A DNA stretch of 64,000 nucleotides from Clostridia bacterium (GCA_017473085.1 JAFUNF010000006.1:186001-250000); one strand, 5' to 3'; counted from the first letter of the stretch, positions 51,725 to 62,577 are shown. A program made the numbers and translations. Notes: generated by a model from the letters alone, not told the origin.

Positions 51725-52630
51725 TTACTCAAACAACGCATTTACAAAATCCTCTGCGTCAAATTTCTCCATATCATCAATTTTCTCGCCTACACCAATA
51801 AACTTAACTGGTATATTTAGCTCATTTTTAATAGAAAATACAATTCCGCCCTTTGCAGTACCATCGAGCTTAGTTAATACTATGCCTGTGATATCTGCAG
51901 CATTTTTAAATTCTTTTGCTTGGTTAATTGCATTTTGACCAGTAGTAGAGTCAAGCACTAACAAGGTCTCTCTATTTGAATCAGGAAGCTCACGAGTAAT
52001 TACTCTGTCAATTTTTGCAAGCTCATTCATCAAATTCTTTTTATTGTGCAAACGACCAGCAGTATCAATAATCAAAACATCGGCATTACGCTTTTTAGCC
52101 GCATTAATGGCATCAAATACTACCGCGGCAGGATCGGATCCCTCAGTATGCTTAACCAAATCAACTCCTGCTCTGTCAGTCCATACAGAAAGTTGGTCAA
52201 TTGCAGCAGCTCTAAATGTATCTGCGGCTGCAACAACAACCTTTTTATTCTGTCTTTTTAGTGCAGATGCAATCTTTCCAATCGATGTGGTCTTACCAAC
52301 ACCATTTACACCAATGACGAGAATTACGGTTATTCCATTACCAAATGTTATGCTTCCGCCCTCACCGATCATTTCAAGCATAATTTCCTTAAGTGCAAGC
52401 TTAACCTCTTCAGAGTCCTTAATTTTATTTTCCTTGATTTTGCTTCTTAAACGAGTCAGTATTTCATCAGTTGTTGAAGCACCAACATCTGCACATACAA
52501 GGATTTCCTCTAATTCCTCTAAAAGCTCCTCGTCAACTCCTCGAATCATTTTAAACAAATTCGAAAATGGCTTTATTATTGCATTTTTGGTTTTTTCCAA
52601 ACCTTTTTTTAGTTTATCAAAAAAGGACAT
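51725..52630 (-). CDS. ftsY: Signal recognition particle receptor FtsY
   Basis: Membrane-associated partner of Ffh; together they hand ribosomes to the Sec translocon. 301 residues of NG domain with no long acidic A domain, usual in Firmicutes: GVNGVGKTTSIGKIA (G1), DTFRAAAIDQLSVW, DTAGRLHNKKNLMNEL (G3), TKLDGTAKGG (G4) and GVGEKIDDMEKFDAEDF. Nine bases after smc, a conserved pair. Confidence 0.97.
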   Translation of the reverse strand: MSFFDKLKKGLEKTKNAIIKPFSNLFKMIRGVDEELLEELEEILVCADVGASTTDEILTRLRSKIKENKIKDSEEVKLALKEIMLEMIGEGGSITFGNGITVILVIGVNGVGKTTSIGKIASALKRQNKKVVVAAADTFRAAAIDQLSVWTDRAGVDLVKHTEGSDPAAVVFDAINAAKKRNADVLIIDTAGRLHNKKNLMNELAKIDRVITRELPDSNRETLLVLDSTTGQNAINQAKEFKNAADITGIVLTKLDGTAKGGIVFSIKNELNIPVKFIGVGEKIDDMEKFDAEDFVNALFE

Positions 52631-52639
52631 AGTCCCTCC

Positions 52640-55600
52640 TTATTGTGGGTTTTCTCTTAATATTTTATCTTTACCAACATCATTAATATCCATGGTAAGA
52701 ACCTTTGAAATGCCTTTTTGTTGCATAGTTACACCATACAATCTATCAGCTATTTCCATAGTTCCTCTTCTGTGAGTGATAATAATAAATTGAGTCTGAT
52801 TGGAATAACGCTTTATGTATTGACCAAATCTCGTAACGTTTACATCATCAAGCGCAGCCTCAACTTCGTCAAAAATACAGAAAGGAGTTGGGTTAACTTT
52901 AAGTATAGCAAACAACAATGCAATAGCAACAAATGATTGCTCACCACCCGACAAAAGCATTAGGCTTTTAATTACCTTACCAGGAGGCGCCGCCTTTATT
53001 TCTATACCGCAATTCAATACATCATTAGGATCGGTTAGAGATAGCTCTGCGTGTCCACCACCAAACAACTCTTTAAATACTGTATTGAAGTTATCGTTTA
53101 TCGAATTAAACGCATTAATAAACTTTTCAGACATTTCTTCCTCGAGCTTTTTAATTTGTTCATCCAAATCCTTTCGTGCTTCCATCAGGTCGGTTAACTG
53201 AACATAGTAATGATCGTATTGCTCTTTGGCTTCCTTGTATTCCTCAATCGCATTTGAATTGACATTGCCAAGAGTTTTTAGACTTTCTTTACATTCGTTT
53301 ACAACAGCTAAAACCTCTTTTCGATTTTTGCTTGTTACCTCAGGATATCCTAATTCAATTGCAGTAGAATAAGTTAGTCCATATTCTTCGCTGAGTCTTT
53401 CTACCATTCTATCGAAATCTATTTGCAATTGCTCAAGCTTCGCCTTGCTAGAAAGATTCGATTCCAATATTATTGCTCTTTTTGCAGCAGCATCCTTATT
53501 TTTTATTGTTAACTCGTTACGCTTTCTTTCAAGCTCAGTAATGAAATCAAGAACCGACTTATGCTCTTCTTCAAGCTCCTGAAGGCGTTTTTCTGCCTCA
53601 GTAAATAGTTTTCTATTTTCAGCTGATTTTTCCGCAGAAGAAGACTCTTCTTGCTTAATTTCTTCCATACGCTTTTTCTTATACGCGATTTCAGCAACTA
53701 ATTCCTCTAATTTATAAACCGAATCATTAACGGAGTTATTTGAAGACTCTAAGTCCTTCTTAATTTCTGCTATTTTGATTCCATTTTCATTAATAATTGA
53801 ATTTAGCTTTTCACTTTGTTCAACATATTCATAACGTTTTTCATCAAGCTCGCCACGAGTAGTAGAAATTTCGTTGATTCTACTAACAGCAGATTTCATT
53901 GAATCTTTTAGCTTTTCTGCTTCGCTTTTGTTGGCCTCATCCTTATCAGTTAGACCCTTTTTATCGAGCATTAGCGATTCAACCAAATCTCTATTTAATT
54001 TTATTTGAGCAACCAAGGTATCGTACTTGAGCTTTTCTTCTCTATACAAAGTGTCTAATAAATCAAATTGTTGCTTATCGCTCAAGCGTTGGGAGGTTAA
54101 ACTTCTCAAGCTCTCACCGAGCTTTTGCCCCTCTTGCTTGATGTCAACAAGCTTAATTTTTATTTGCTCTTCTTCGTCCTCCATTGATTTTATCTCGTTG
54201 CTACGTGACAAAACTGAACCTTCGTTCTTAACAGAACCACCAGTAAAGGAACCACCAACGTTAATTTGTTGACCATCAAGTGTTACTACCTTAACCTTAT
54301 AGTTCTTATCCTTTGCCATACTGGTAGCATTATCAATGTTATCGAAAATTACTGTTCTTCCAAGAAGTGAGGAGAAAATTTGGCTATATTTTTCGTCAAA
54401 TTCGATCAGCTCATCAGCTACACCAACATAACCCTTGTATTTTTTCGCATCAATCATTTCTTGAGTTGGGCGCTGTCCTGTAACGGAAGATATAGGATAA
54501 AATGTCGCTCTACCCATTTTATTTTCCTTTAACGCTATAATACAAGCCTTAGCAGTATTTTCATTGTCAACAACAATATTCTGTAGTCCAGCTCCAAGTG
54601 CAACTTCAATTGCTGTCACATACTCCTTAGGCACATCTATAAGCGTTGAAATTGGTCCATGCACCTTGCCACAATTGGGCAACTCACCTTTATTGTAAGC
54701 GTTCATTATGTAGCCTACGCTTCTAATATAGCCATCAAACAACTCTTCCATCGCTGTAAGAGCGTTTATTCTCTCCCTAAGAGCAAGTGCTTTAGAATTG
54801 AAAATACTCATTTCTTCCTTGAGTTCATCGTATCTATAAGTTTTTTCCTCAATTTCCTTCTCAAGAGTTGAAAGAGATTTTTCTAAACCACCGAGCTTTT
54901 TCTCATAATCCTCTATGACTTTGGTTAAAGAATCGAGATTTTTATTCAAATCATTAAGCTCATTATCATATTTTGAAATTTCCGAGCTTAAGTTTTCTTT
55001 TCTTTCATCGCCAGTGGATTGAGAGTTTTCAAGAACAGATAACTTAACAGTAATATCATTTTTTTGAACTTCTAAAGCCTTCAACTCAATTAATAAATCC
55101 TCAAGTTGTTTTTCAGCAGTGTTAATTAAAGAGATTATCTTGTTTCTTTCTTTAATTGCCATTTCTTGCTTTCCAAGAATCTCGTTTAAAGAAGTATTTA
55201 TCCCACTTGATTCAATCTTTTTAGACTCAATCTCGCTTTCGATTAGCCCCTTCTTTGCTTCTAACTTTTCAAGCTCAATAATCTGCTCGTGAGATGACAT
55301 TTTAGCGTGTGCAACATTGTTGTCCATAACATTCAATGCACTATTCAATTCAGACAAAGTGTTGTTACAGCTCTTAATTTGAAAATAAATTTGCTCTCTT
55401 TTCTTATCAGCTTCAAGCTTTTTATCATAAAGAGACGCATCCTGTGCCTCTATCTGCTTCATGGTATTGTCGACCATTTCGAGCTCATGTTGAGTCAACT
55501 TATAATTATTTTCAAATTGCTGAATATCATTTTTCATCTTTTGTGAATCATAAATCCACAATGAAACGTCAGCAACCTTTTTTCTTTCGTAAATCTCGAA

Positions 55601-56251
55601 ATACTTTTTTGCCTTTTCAGCCGCATGCTCTAAATGTCTAACATTTTTAGACAATAATTCGAAGGTTCCTTCAACTTTTTCAATGTTATCTTGAGTTTGC
55701 TTAAGGTCCTTCTCTGAAATTTCCTTCTTTACTCTAACTTTGGCAATTCCAGCAGCCTCTTCAAAAATATTTCTTCTATCTTCGCTTTTTTTGGAGATAA
55801 TTTCTGCGATACGACCTTGTCCTATGATAGAATAGCCCTCACGACCTACACCGGTATCTCTAAAGAGCTCAGTTATATCCTTCAAACGAACTGGGGATTT
55901 ATTAATAAGGAATTCACTATCGCCACCACGAATATATCTACGTGTTACTGTGATAGTATCATAGTCGCTGTTCAATCTTCCTTCTTCAGAAGAATTATCG
56001 AAGGTTATTGATACCTCGGCAAAGCTCATCGGCTTTCTTGATTCAGTACCAATAAATACTACATCCTCCAGCTTTGAGCTACGAAGAGTTTTAGAGGAAA
56101 TTTCGCCAAGTACCCATCTCATAGCATCAGTTATGTTAGACTTTCCACTTCCGTTTGGTCCAACAATAACTGTTGCTCCGTTATCAAAATGCAAGGTAGT
56201 TTTATCTGGAAACGATTTAAATCCTTGTAATTCTAATGACTTTAACCTCAT
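52640..56251 (-). CDS. smc: Chromosome segregation ATPase SMC
   Basis: Condensin ATPase, 1203 residues. N-terminal Walker A GPNGSGKSNITDAMRWVLGE, two long coiled coils (about 170-490 and 680-1010), the hinge (DVPKEYVTAIEVALGAGLQNI, GRATFYPIS), and the C-terminal signature LSGGEQSFVAIALLFAIL with Walker B FCIFDEVEAALDD. Its first ATG overlaps the radical SAM stop by four bases. rnc-(radical SAM)-smc-ftsY is the typical clostridial order. Confidence 0.98.
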   Translation of the reverse strand: MRLKSLELQGFKSFPDKTTLHFDNGATVIVGPNGSGKSNITDAMRWVLGEISSKTLRSSKLEDVVFIGTESRKPMSFAEVSITFDNSSEEGRLNSDYDTITVTRRYIRGGDSEFLINKSPVRLKDITELFRDTGVGREGYSIIGQGRIAEIISKKSEDRRNIFEEAAGIAKVRVKKEISEKDLKQTQDNIEKVEGTFELLSKNVRHLEHAAEKAKKYFEIYERKKVADVSLWIYDSQKMKNDIQQFENNYKLTQHELEMVDNTMKQIEAQDASLYDKKLEADKKREQIYFQIKSCNNTLSELNSALNVMDNNVAHAKMSSHEQIIELEKLEAKKGLIESEIESKKIESSGINTSLNEILGKQEMAIKERNKIISLINTAEKQLEDLLIELKALEVQKNDITVKLSVLENSQSTGDERKENLSSEISKYDNELNDLNKNLDSLTKVIEDYEKKLGGLEKSLSTLEKEIEEKTYRYDELKEEMSIFNSKALALRERINALTAMEELFDGYIRSVGYIMNAYNKGELPNCGKVHGPISTLIDVPKEYVTAIEVALGAGLQNIVVDNENTAKACIIALKENKMGRATFYPISSVTGQRPTQEMIDAKKYKGYVGVADELIEFDEKYSQIFSSLLGRTVIFDNIDNATSMAKDKNYKVKVVTLDGQQINVGGSFTGGSVKNEGSVLSRSNEIKSMEDEEEQIKIKLVDIKQEGQKLGESLRSLTSQRLSDKQQFDLLDTLYREEKLKYDTLVAQIKLNRDLVESLMLDKKGLTDKDEANKSEAEKLKDSMKSAVSRINEISTTRGELDEKRYEYVEQSEKLNSIINENGIKIAEIKKDLESSNNSVNDSVYKLEELVAEIAYKKKRMEEIKQEESSSAEKSAENRKLFTEAEKRLQELEEEHKSVLDFITELERKRNELTIKNKDAAAKRAIILESNLSSKAKLEQLQIDFDRMVERLSEEYGLTYSTAIELGYPEVTSKNRKEVLAVVNECKESLKTLGNVNSNAIEEYKEAKEQYDHYYVQLTDLMEARKDLDEQIKKLEEEMSEKFINAFNSINDNFNTVFKELFGGGHAELSLTDPNDVLNCGIEIKAAPPGKVIKSLMLLSGGEQSFVAIALLFAILKVNPTPFCIFDEVEAALDDVNVTRFGQYIKRYSNQTQFIIITHRRGTMEIADRLYGVTMQQKGISKVLTMDINDVGKDKILRENPQ

Positions 56252-57279
56252 GCTTTTCCTCCTTCTAACTGAATTTTTATTTTAAATGCATCTAATTTCA
56301 AATCTTCTTTAACTACAATTCTATTAAACTTATATTTATTTGAAATTTCAGCAATATTTTTTCGTTTATGTCCTATTATCTGTGATTTTAAATTTTGTGG
56401 ACAGTATATAATTAAATCTTTATTCTGAATATCATCAATTTGACAATATTTCAATTTATTTATTATTTTATATAAAAATAATTTACTTTTGACCAATTCT
56501 CCGATTGATGGGGAATTTGGACCAGCAACAAACGTATCGCTGGAATGTAAATTTTCACTATCACACAATCCAATACGCAAGCAATTAACGTTGTTTTTTA
56601 GAAAAACATCAAGCACTATTGCACTTCTTTCCACGGCTTCGTCAACATTTAGCGGTAAGTATTCTCCGTTTTCTTTCAGTTCTTCCAGTTCTGTATTGGC
56701 AAAAACAATAGTGGGATAAATTCTGGTGCCAACTGCTCCTAACTCACAAATTTTTTTTGCACAAAAGACTTCATCATCAATAGTTGAGCCAGGCAAGCCT
56801 ATCATCATTTGCCCCACAAAATCAATTTGAGCTTCATTTAAAAGCCTTATAGCTTCTATTGTATCATAAACTGTATGTCCTCGTTTGCACTTACTTAGTA
56901 CTTCATCACTAAATGACTGTATTCCTAATTCGATGGCACTAATTGTGTATTTCTTCAATATGTTAATTATTTCTGGGTTAATATAGTCAGGACGAGTAGA
57001 TAATCTAATCGAAGTCACTTTACCATCATTAACATATTTTTGTGCTTTATCAAGCAAATTTATCATCAAATCACGCTCAATACCTGTGAAAGATCCACCG
57101 AAAAATGCAATTTCACAGCAAGCGTCATCATTTATTCCTGACAAAACAGTTTCGATTTGAGAATCAACATCTTCTATGTTAAATTGTTCTGTGCCAGAAA
57201 TATATCTTTGATTGCAGAAAATACATTGATTGGGACAGCCTAAATGCGGAATAAATATGGGAATATTTATGTGCCTCAT
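56248..57279 (-). CDS. Elp3-like radical SAM protein
   Basis: 343 residues with the [4Fe-4S]/SAM motif CPNQCIFC near the N-terminus (HLGCPNQCIFCNQRYISG), EIAFFGGSFTGIERDLM, RLSTRPDYINPEI, ELGIQSFSDEVL and GQMMIGLPGST. These match the Elp3/MiaB/NifB superfamily group regularly encoded between rnc and smc in clostridia. Role unknown; tRNA or other RNA modification is a guess from the Elp3 similarity. Overlaps rnc and smc ends by four bases. Confidence 0.9.
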   Translation of the reverse strand: MRHINIPIFIPHLGCPNQCIFCNQRYISGTEQFNIEDVDSQIETVLSGINDDACCEIAFFGGSFTGIERDLMINLLDKAQKYVNDGKVTSIRLSTRPDYINPEIINILKKYTISAIELGIQSFSDEVLSKCKRGHTVYDTIEAIRLLNEAQIDFVGQMMIGLPGSTIDDEVFCAKKICELGAVGTRIYPTIVFANTELEELKENGEYLPLNVDEAVERSAIVLDVFLKNNVNCLRIGLCDSENLHSSDTFVAGPNSPSIGELVKSKLFLYKIINKLKYCQIDDIQNKDLIIYCPQNLKSQIIGHKRKNIAEISNKYKFNRIVVKEDLKLDAFKIKIQLEGGKA

Positions 57280-57983
57280 TTTACATCGAACAGATCTAAC
57301 GCTTCTTTAGCAGCGTTTTGCTCTGCCTCTCTCTTGGTTTTGCCAATACCACAACCAATAACATTTGAATTTAATTTTGCTACGACTTCAAACGTCTTTG
57401 CGTGGTCAGGACCACTTTCGTTAATACAAACATATTGAATTCTATCTGTGCCTTGCGACTGAATAAATTGTTGTAATGTTGTCTTATAATCGTGTCCAAT
57501 TACATCCTTAGATGCAACTTCAATTTCAGGAACAATTAATGGTAACAAAAATTTTGATACAGTATCTATGCTATTTTCAGAATCGATGAAAATAGCAGCG
57601 AGAAGAGCTTCAAATGCATTTTCGAGAATTTTTACATTAGTCCTTCCTGTCTCCTCTTCACCCTTACCCAAACATAAATAATCGCCTAATTTTATCTTGT
57701 CAGCAAGCTTGGATAACGTGCGAGTACACACAACAGACGCTCTTATTTTAGTAAGCTCTCCTTCTGGACGTTTGTCATACTTTTTAAATAAATATTTACT
57801 TACGATAATCGAAAGAACACTATCTCCTAAAAACTCAAGTCTTTCATTACATTTACAGTTTTCGGATTTATGTTCATTGGAGTAAGAAGAATGAGTTAAG
57901 GCTGTCTTTAAAATAGCCAAATCATTGAACTTATATTTTATTGTATCTTCAAGAACATTTAATGGCATAGGATAACACACCAC
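57276..57983 (-). CDS. rnc: Ribonuclease III
   Basis: Cuts double-stranded RNA, including rRNA precursors. 235 residues: catalytic domain with NERLEFLGDSVLSIIVSKYLF and the later acidic ILENAFEALLAAIFID, then a dsRNA-binding domain with KTTLQQFIQSQG and GIGKTKREAEQNAAKEAL. Start GTG 57983 has GGAG six bases upstream; a second GTG and an ATG at 57968 are alternatives. 19 bases after plsX. Confidence 0.96.
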   Translation of the reverse strand: MVCYPMPLNVLEDTIKYKFNDLAILKTALTHSSYSNEHKSENCKCNERLEFLGDSVLSIIVSKYLFKKYDKRPEGELTKIRASVVCTRTLSKLADKIKLGDYLCLGKGEEETGRTNVKILENAFEALLAAIFIDSENSIDTVSKFLLPLIVPEIEVASKDVIGHDYKTTLQQFIQSQGTDRIQYVCINESGPDHAKTFEVVAKLNSNVIGCGIGKTKREAEQNAAKEALDLFDVK

Positions 57984-58002
57984 TCAATTCTCCTTTCATA
58001 AA

Positions 58003-58992
58003 TTATTTAAGTGCGTTAGCAACCTTTTCTATTATACCAGTTTCATGGAATTGTATCGCTTGCTTAATTGTGCTTCTAATCTCATAAGCATTTGAGCTTC
58101 CGTGTGCCTTTACAACTGGTTTTAAAAGACCTAATATCGGTGCTCCACCATATTCAGAGGCGTCAAAGTCCTTTTTAAATTTCATCATAGGTTTTTTTAG
58201 ACATATAGCTGAAATTTTAGTAAATATATTTGTGTAAAGAACATTTTTAATAGATTTAAACATAAACTTGCCCATACCCTCGATTAGCTTAACTGTAATA
58301 TTACCAGTAAAGCCGTCAGTTACAAGTACATCGCAAGGACAGTTAAATATTTCTTTTGACTCAATATTTCCAACGAAATTAATATTTTCGTTATTCTTAA
58401 GCATTTGATATGCCTCTTGAACAACTGTTGTTCCCTTGTGTTCTTCTGTTCCATTATTTAACAAGCCAACCCGTGGCGATTCAACAGAAAACATTTGATT
58501 AACATAAGCAGAACCAACAACAGCCCACTGATTTAAAATATCAGCATTAACCTCGGGGTTTGCGCCTGAATCAAGAATCAACATTGGTTTTTTTAGTGGA
58601 ATTACTGCTGCAATAGCACTTCTTCTAACTCCCTTGATTCTCCTTACAATTAATGTGGAGGCAGTATGTAAAGCTCCTGTACTACCTGCACTTACAAAGG
58701 CGTCAACCTCTCCTTGCTTAAGCTTTTCAAGTCCCAGACGCATAGAACAATTTTCCTTGCCTTTCATAACAAGCATAGGATCATCATCCATAGTTACAAA
58801 TACATCTGTATGTAGAATTTCAACATTTTTAGGTAATTCTCTGTTTAATTGTACAAGACAATCATTTATTTTCGCTTGATCACCAACAAGTAGGTAATCA
58901 ACATTATCGAATTCATCACATGCGAGGCATACTCCCTTTACAACCTCAAAGGGTGCGTAATCGCCACCCATAGCGTCTATTGCAATTTTCAT
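58003..58992 (-). CDS. plsX: Phosphate acyltransferase PlsX
   Basis: Makes acyl-phosphate from acyl-ACP for phosphatidic acid synthesis. 329 residues with IAIDAMGGDYAPFEVVKGV, VSAGSTGALHTAS, LDSGANPEVNADIL, LLNNGTEEHKGT, DVLVTDGFTGNITVKL and EYGGAPILGL. The usual following acpP is missing here; an ACP gene lies alone at 34.6 kb. Confidence 0.97.
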   Translation of the reverse strand: MKIAIDAMGGDYAPFEVVKGVCLACDEFDNVDYLLVGDQAKINDCLVQLNRELPKNVEILHTDVFVTMDDDPMLVMKGKENCSMRLGLEKLKQGEVDAFVSAGSTGALHTASTLIVRRIKGVRRSAIAAVIPLKKPMLILDSGANPEVNADILNQWAVVGSAYVNQMFSVESPRVGLLNNGTEEHKGTTVVQEAYQMLKNNENINFVGNIESKEIFNCPCDVLVTDGFTGNITVKLIEGMGKFMFKSIKNVLYTNIFTKISAICLKKPMMKFKKDFDASEYGGAPILGLLKPVVKAHGSSNAYEIRSTIKQAIQFHETGIIEKVANALK

Positions 58993-60332
58993 TGAAATAT
59001 ACTCTCCTTCATAGCTTCGATTTTATTTAATGCTCGTTTAGCCAACTCTTCGTTTCTGAATTTCTTTCCACCCTTAACCTTATAGCCCAATGGTGATACA
59101 AGACCAAAGTTTGCATTCATTGGTTGAAAGTTACCAGAATAGGCACCATTACAAACGTAGTGTGAAAGTGCACCAATTACAGTTTCATCTGTAAAATCAA
59201 GCTCGGTTAAGCCTCTTGCTATTCTTGATGCATTTACTCCTGCTACATAGCCAGATGATGCAGATTCGATATATCCCTCTACTCCAGTCATTTGTCCTGC
59301 AAAAAATATATTTGGATTTTCTCTTAAGGAATAATATATTGAAAGATATTTAGGCGAATTTATATAAGTGTTTCTATGCATAACACCATAACGTAAAAAG
59401 CTTGCATTTTCAAGACCTGGAATCATAGAAAAAACTCTTTTCTGTTCGCCAAAAGTCAAATGTGTTTGAAATCCTACCAAGTTAAACATTGTTCCAGCTT
59501 CATTTTCTTTTCTAAGCTGTACAACTGCATAATACGTCTCTTTTGTGACAGGATTTTCAATCCCAACAGGTTTCATAGGACCATACAAAAGAGTTTCAAA
59601 TCCTCTCTTTGCCATTACTTCAACCGGCATACATCCTTCAAATACCGTTAATTTTTGAGAATCCTTGTCAAAATCATGCAATTCCGCTTCCTGTGCAGTA
59701 ATCAATGCATTGTAAAATGCTTTATATTCTTCTTCGTTCATAGGACAATTAATATAATCAGCATCACCTTTATTATACCTTGAAGCAAAAAACGCTTTTG
59801 TCATATCTATTGAATCGAAATCTACAATAGGTGCAGCTGCATCATAAAAATTCAAGCCGTCAAGCTTTAGAAACTCCCTTAAATAAGTTGCAAAACCATC
59901 CGAAGTTAACGGCCCCGTCGCAATAACAGTTATTTCGTTGGGGTTTATGTTTAAAACCTCCTCCTCTACAACTGTTATGTTAGGATGATTTTTCACTTTA
60001 TCAGTAATAAATTTTGAGAATAGTTCTCTATCAACAGCCAAGGCAGAGCCTGCAGGGACTTTAGTACTATCGGCAGCATCCATAACAAGCGATTTTATAT
60101 TTCTTAATTCAGCCTTTAATACACCAATTGCATTGGATAATTCATCCGATCTTAATGAATTCGAGCACACAAGCTCGGCAAAGTTGGAATTATGATGTGC
60201 CGGTGATAGTTTTTTAGGCTTCATTTCATACAAGGTAACCATTACACCTCTTTCGGCAGCTTGATATGCTGCCTCACAGCCCGCTAAGCCTGCACCTATC
60301 ACATTTATATGATTTGTATTTTTATTTTCCAT
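58989..60332 (-). CDS. trmFO: tRNA (uracil-54-C5-)-methyltransferase TrmFO
   Basis: Folate- and FAD-dependent enzyme making ribothymidine 54 in tRNA. 447 residues with the FAD loop INVIGAGLAGCEAAYQAA, ELVCSNSLRSDELSNAIGVLK, GCMPVEVMAKRG, LVGFQTHLTFGEQKRVF and GQMTGVEGYIESASSG. topA-trmFO order is conserved in Firmicutes; its start overlaps topA by 11 bases. Confidence 0.97.
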   Translation of the reverse strand: MENKNTNHINVIGAGLAGCEAAYQAAERGVMVTLYEMKPKKLSPAHHNSNFAELVCSNSLRSDELSNAIGVLKAELRNIKSLVMDAADSTKVPAGSALAVDRELFSKFITDKVKNHPNITVVEEEVLNINPNEITVIATGPLTSDGFATYLREFLKLDGLNFYDAAAPIVDFDSIDMTKAFFASRYNKGDADYINCPMNEEEYKAFYNALITAQEAELHDFDKDSQKLTVFEGCMPVEVMAKRGFETLLYGPMKPVGIENPVTKETYYAVVQLRKENEAGTMFNLVGFQTHLTFGEQKRVFSMIPGLENASFLRYGVMHRNTYINSPKYLSIYYSLRENPNIFFAGQMTGVEGYIESASSGYVAGVNASRIARGLTELDFTDETVIGALSHYVCNGAYSGNFQPMNANFGLVSPLGYKVKGGKKFRNEELAKRALNKIEAMKESIFQ

Positions 60333-62577
60333 TTTCCTTATAGTTACAGCTTACATTGCGACAATACAACATGCCAGATGTCTTTTTCATCAATAGCATA
60401 TCGGAACATACTGGACATTTTTTCTCGGTAGGAGTATCCCAAGTAGAAAACTTGCATGTAGGATATTTTGAGCAACTGTAAAACTGCTTTTTTGTTTTAG
60501 TAAATTTTGAAACAATTTCAGCACCACAATTAGGGCAAGGGATGTCAATTTTTGTGGTGATTGCTTTTGTATTTTTACACTTAGGATAATTTGAGCAAGC
60601 ATAAAACTCGCCGAATTTACCCTGCTTAACAACCATGTTAGCTCCACATATTTCGCATTTTTCCTCAACATTAGCTTGTTGCTGAGCAACTACTTCATTT
60701 GTCGTTTTGCCAATATTTTTAGTATTTTTGCAGGTTGGATAATTAGGACAAGCTGCAAATTTTCCAAAACGACCATTTTTAACTATCATTTTGCTTCCAC
60801 ACTGGTCGCAAATAATATCTGTCTCTTCTACTGGAATGACTATGTCACCCTTTTCTAATTTCTCGCTTGCACTTGATAGCTCTTTTGCAAACTTAGTATA
60901 GAAGTCGGCTAAAACATTCTCTAATTGGATTTCACCATTTTCGATAGTATCCAAATTTTCTTCCATTTTTGCTGTAAATTGATAGTTAACAACATCCGGA
61001 AAATATTCGTTCATTACCTTTGTAATTACCTCACCTAATGGAGTTGGTGTGAGAAAACGTCCTTCCCTTGATACATATCCTCTTGCTAATATTACTGTGA
61101 TAATTGGTGCGTATGTGCTAGGACGACCGATTCCTCTTTCTTCAAGAAACTTAATCAATGAAGCCTCGTCGTATCTTGATGGTGCCTCGGTAAAATGTTG
61201 ATTTGCCTCAACAGACTTGCCCGCAAGTACCTCGCCCTTGGATAATTGTGGTAATTTCAAATTTTTAGATGAACATTCCTGCTCTTCAACATTTTCAGGC
61301 TCGGAAATTTCCTCGTAAATAGAAAGATAACCAGGAAAAGTAACAACATTTCCGCTGGTACGGAAAATATAGCCATTATTTTCGAAGTCAGCAATTTGAT
61401 TTTCTATTTGTGCCGATGCCATTTGACTTGCCAAAAATCTATCCCAAATTAGCTTGTATAGCTTAAATTGATCAGCTGTAAGGTGTTTTTTTATGTCATT
61501 AGGAGTTAACTCGACCTTGGATGGTCTAATCGCTTCATGAGCATCCTGTGCACTAACCTTGGATTTGAAATTCCTTGTTGTTCTTGGATAATATTCTTCT
61601 CCATACTTCGCTACAATATAATTTTTAGCAGAATTTTGAGCTTCATTTGAAACTCTCAAGGAGTCGGTACGCATGTAAGTGATTAAGCCCTGTGTTCCAC
61701 CAAATTCGGAACCCAAATTTATACCTTCGTACAATTCTTGAGCAAGCTTCATCGTCTTTTGTGATTGAAAGCCAAATTTTCTCGAAGCCTCTTGTTGCAA
61801 GGTAGAAGTAATGAAGGGTGGTTGAGGTAAACGAGTTTTGTTAGTTTTCTTAATATCATGAACCTTAAACTCGTTAATATTAATTTCAGAAATTACCTTG
61901 TCAGCTTGACTCTTCGATGTAAGCTTCATTTTTTTGCCAACTTTTCCGTAAAAGTATGTTAGCAAGGCTTTACCTTTTGAAATTTTAACGTTTGCATTGA
62001 TAGTCCAGTATTCACTAGGAACAAACTGTCTAATTTCTTCTTCTCGCTCGACCAAAATCTTTGTAGCAACTGATTGAACCCTTCCAGCAGACAAGCCGCT
62101 TTTAATAGTTTTCCACAGAAAAGGGCTTATTTGATATCCAACGATTCTATCCAAAATTCTTCTTGCTTGTTGTGCATTAACTAAGTTCATATCAATGTCA
62201 CGAGGATGCTTGATAGCTTCCTTTACAGCGCTTTTGGTAATTTCATTGAATGTAACTCTTTTTGCTTTTTTTGCATCATCTCCCAAAATAGATGCAAGAT
62301 GCCATGAAATTGCTTCTCCTTCTCTATCAGGGTCAGTTGCAAAAAATATTTTATCAGCATTTTTAGCTTCTTTTTTTAATTGTTTTATTAAATCTCCTTT
62401 ACCTCTTATGTTGATGTAATGAGGCTCGAAATTGTTATCAATATCAATTCCTAAGGATGATTTAGGTAAATCTCGCACGTGGCCAACAGATGCAATTACC
62501 TTGTAGTTAGATCCTAAATAATTCTTAACTGCAATAATTTTACCAGGTGACTCGAGTATTACGAGGTTGGTTGCCAT
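60322..62577 (-). CDS. topA: DNA topoisomerase I
   Basis: Type IA enzyme relaxing negative supercoils. About 751 residues: TOPRIM domain (LVILESPGKIIAVKNYLG, FATDPDREGEAISWHL), QQARRILDRIVGYQISPFLW, active-site tyrosine in GLITYMRTDSLRVS, and four C-terminal zinc ribbons (CDQCGS, CEICGA, CPNCGA, CPVCSD). ATG 62577 is chosen: AAAGGA lies eight bases upstream, whereas the frame extended by two codons starts with TTG. Confidence 0.97.
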   Translation of the reverse strand: MATNLVILESPGKIIAVKNYLGSNYKVIASVGHVRDLPKSSLGIDIDNNFEPHYINIRGKGDLIKQLKKEAKNADKIFFATDPDREGEAISWHLASILGDDAKKAKRVTFNEITKSAVKEAIKHPRDIDMNLVNAQQARRILDRIVGYQISPFLWKTIKSGLSAGRVQSVATKILVEREEEIRQFVPSEYWTINANVKISKGKALLTYFYGKVGKKMKLTSKSQADKVISEININEFKVHDIKKTNKTRLPQPPFITSTLQQEASRKFGFQSQKTMKLAQELYEGINLGSEFGGTQGLITYMRTDSLRVSNEAQNSAKNYIVAKYGEEYYPRTTRNFKSKVSAQDAHEAIRPSKVELTPNDIKKHLTADQFKLYKLIWDRFLASQMASAQIENQIADFENNGYIFRTSGNVVTFPGYLSIYEEISEPENVEEQECSSKNLKLPQLSKGEVLAGKSVEANQHFTEAPSRYDEASLIKFLEERGIGRPSTYAPIITVILARGYVSREGRFLTPTPLGEVITKVMNEYFPDVVNYQFTAKMEENLDTIENGEIQLENVLADFYTKFAKELSSASEKLEKGDIVIPVEETDIICDQCGSKMIVKNGRFGKFAACPNYPTCKNTKNIGKTTNEVVAQQQANVEEKCEICGANMVVKQGKFGEFYACSNYPKCKNTKAITTKIDIPCPNCGAEIVSKFTKTKKQFYSCSKYPTCKFSTWDTPTEKKCPVCSDMLLMKKTSGMLYCRNVSCNYKENGK

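Noticed and set aside
52044..52775. 243-codon open frame on the plus strand
   Set aside because: Lies opposite ftsY and the smc 3' end; Ser/Leu/Ile-rich translation typical of an antisense frame, no promoter or ribosome site.
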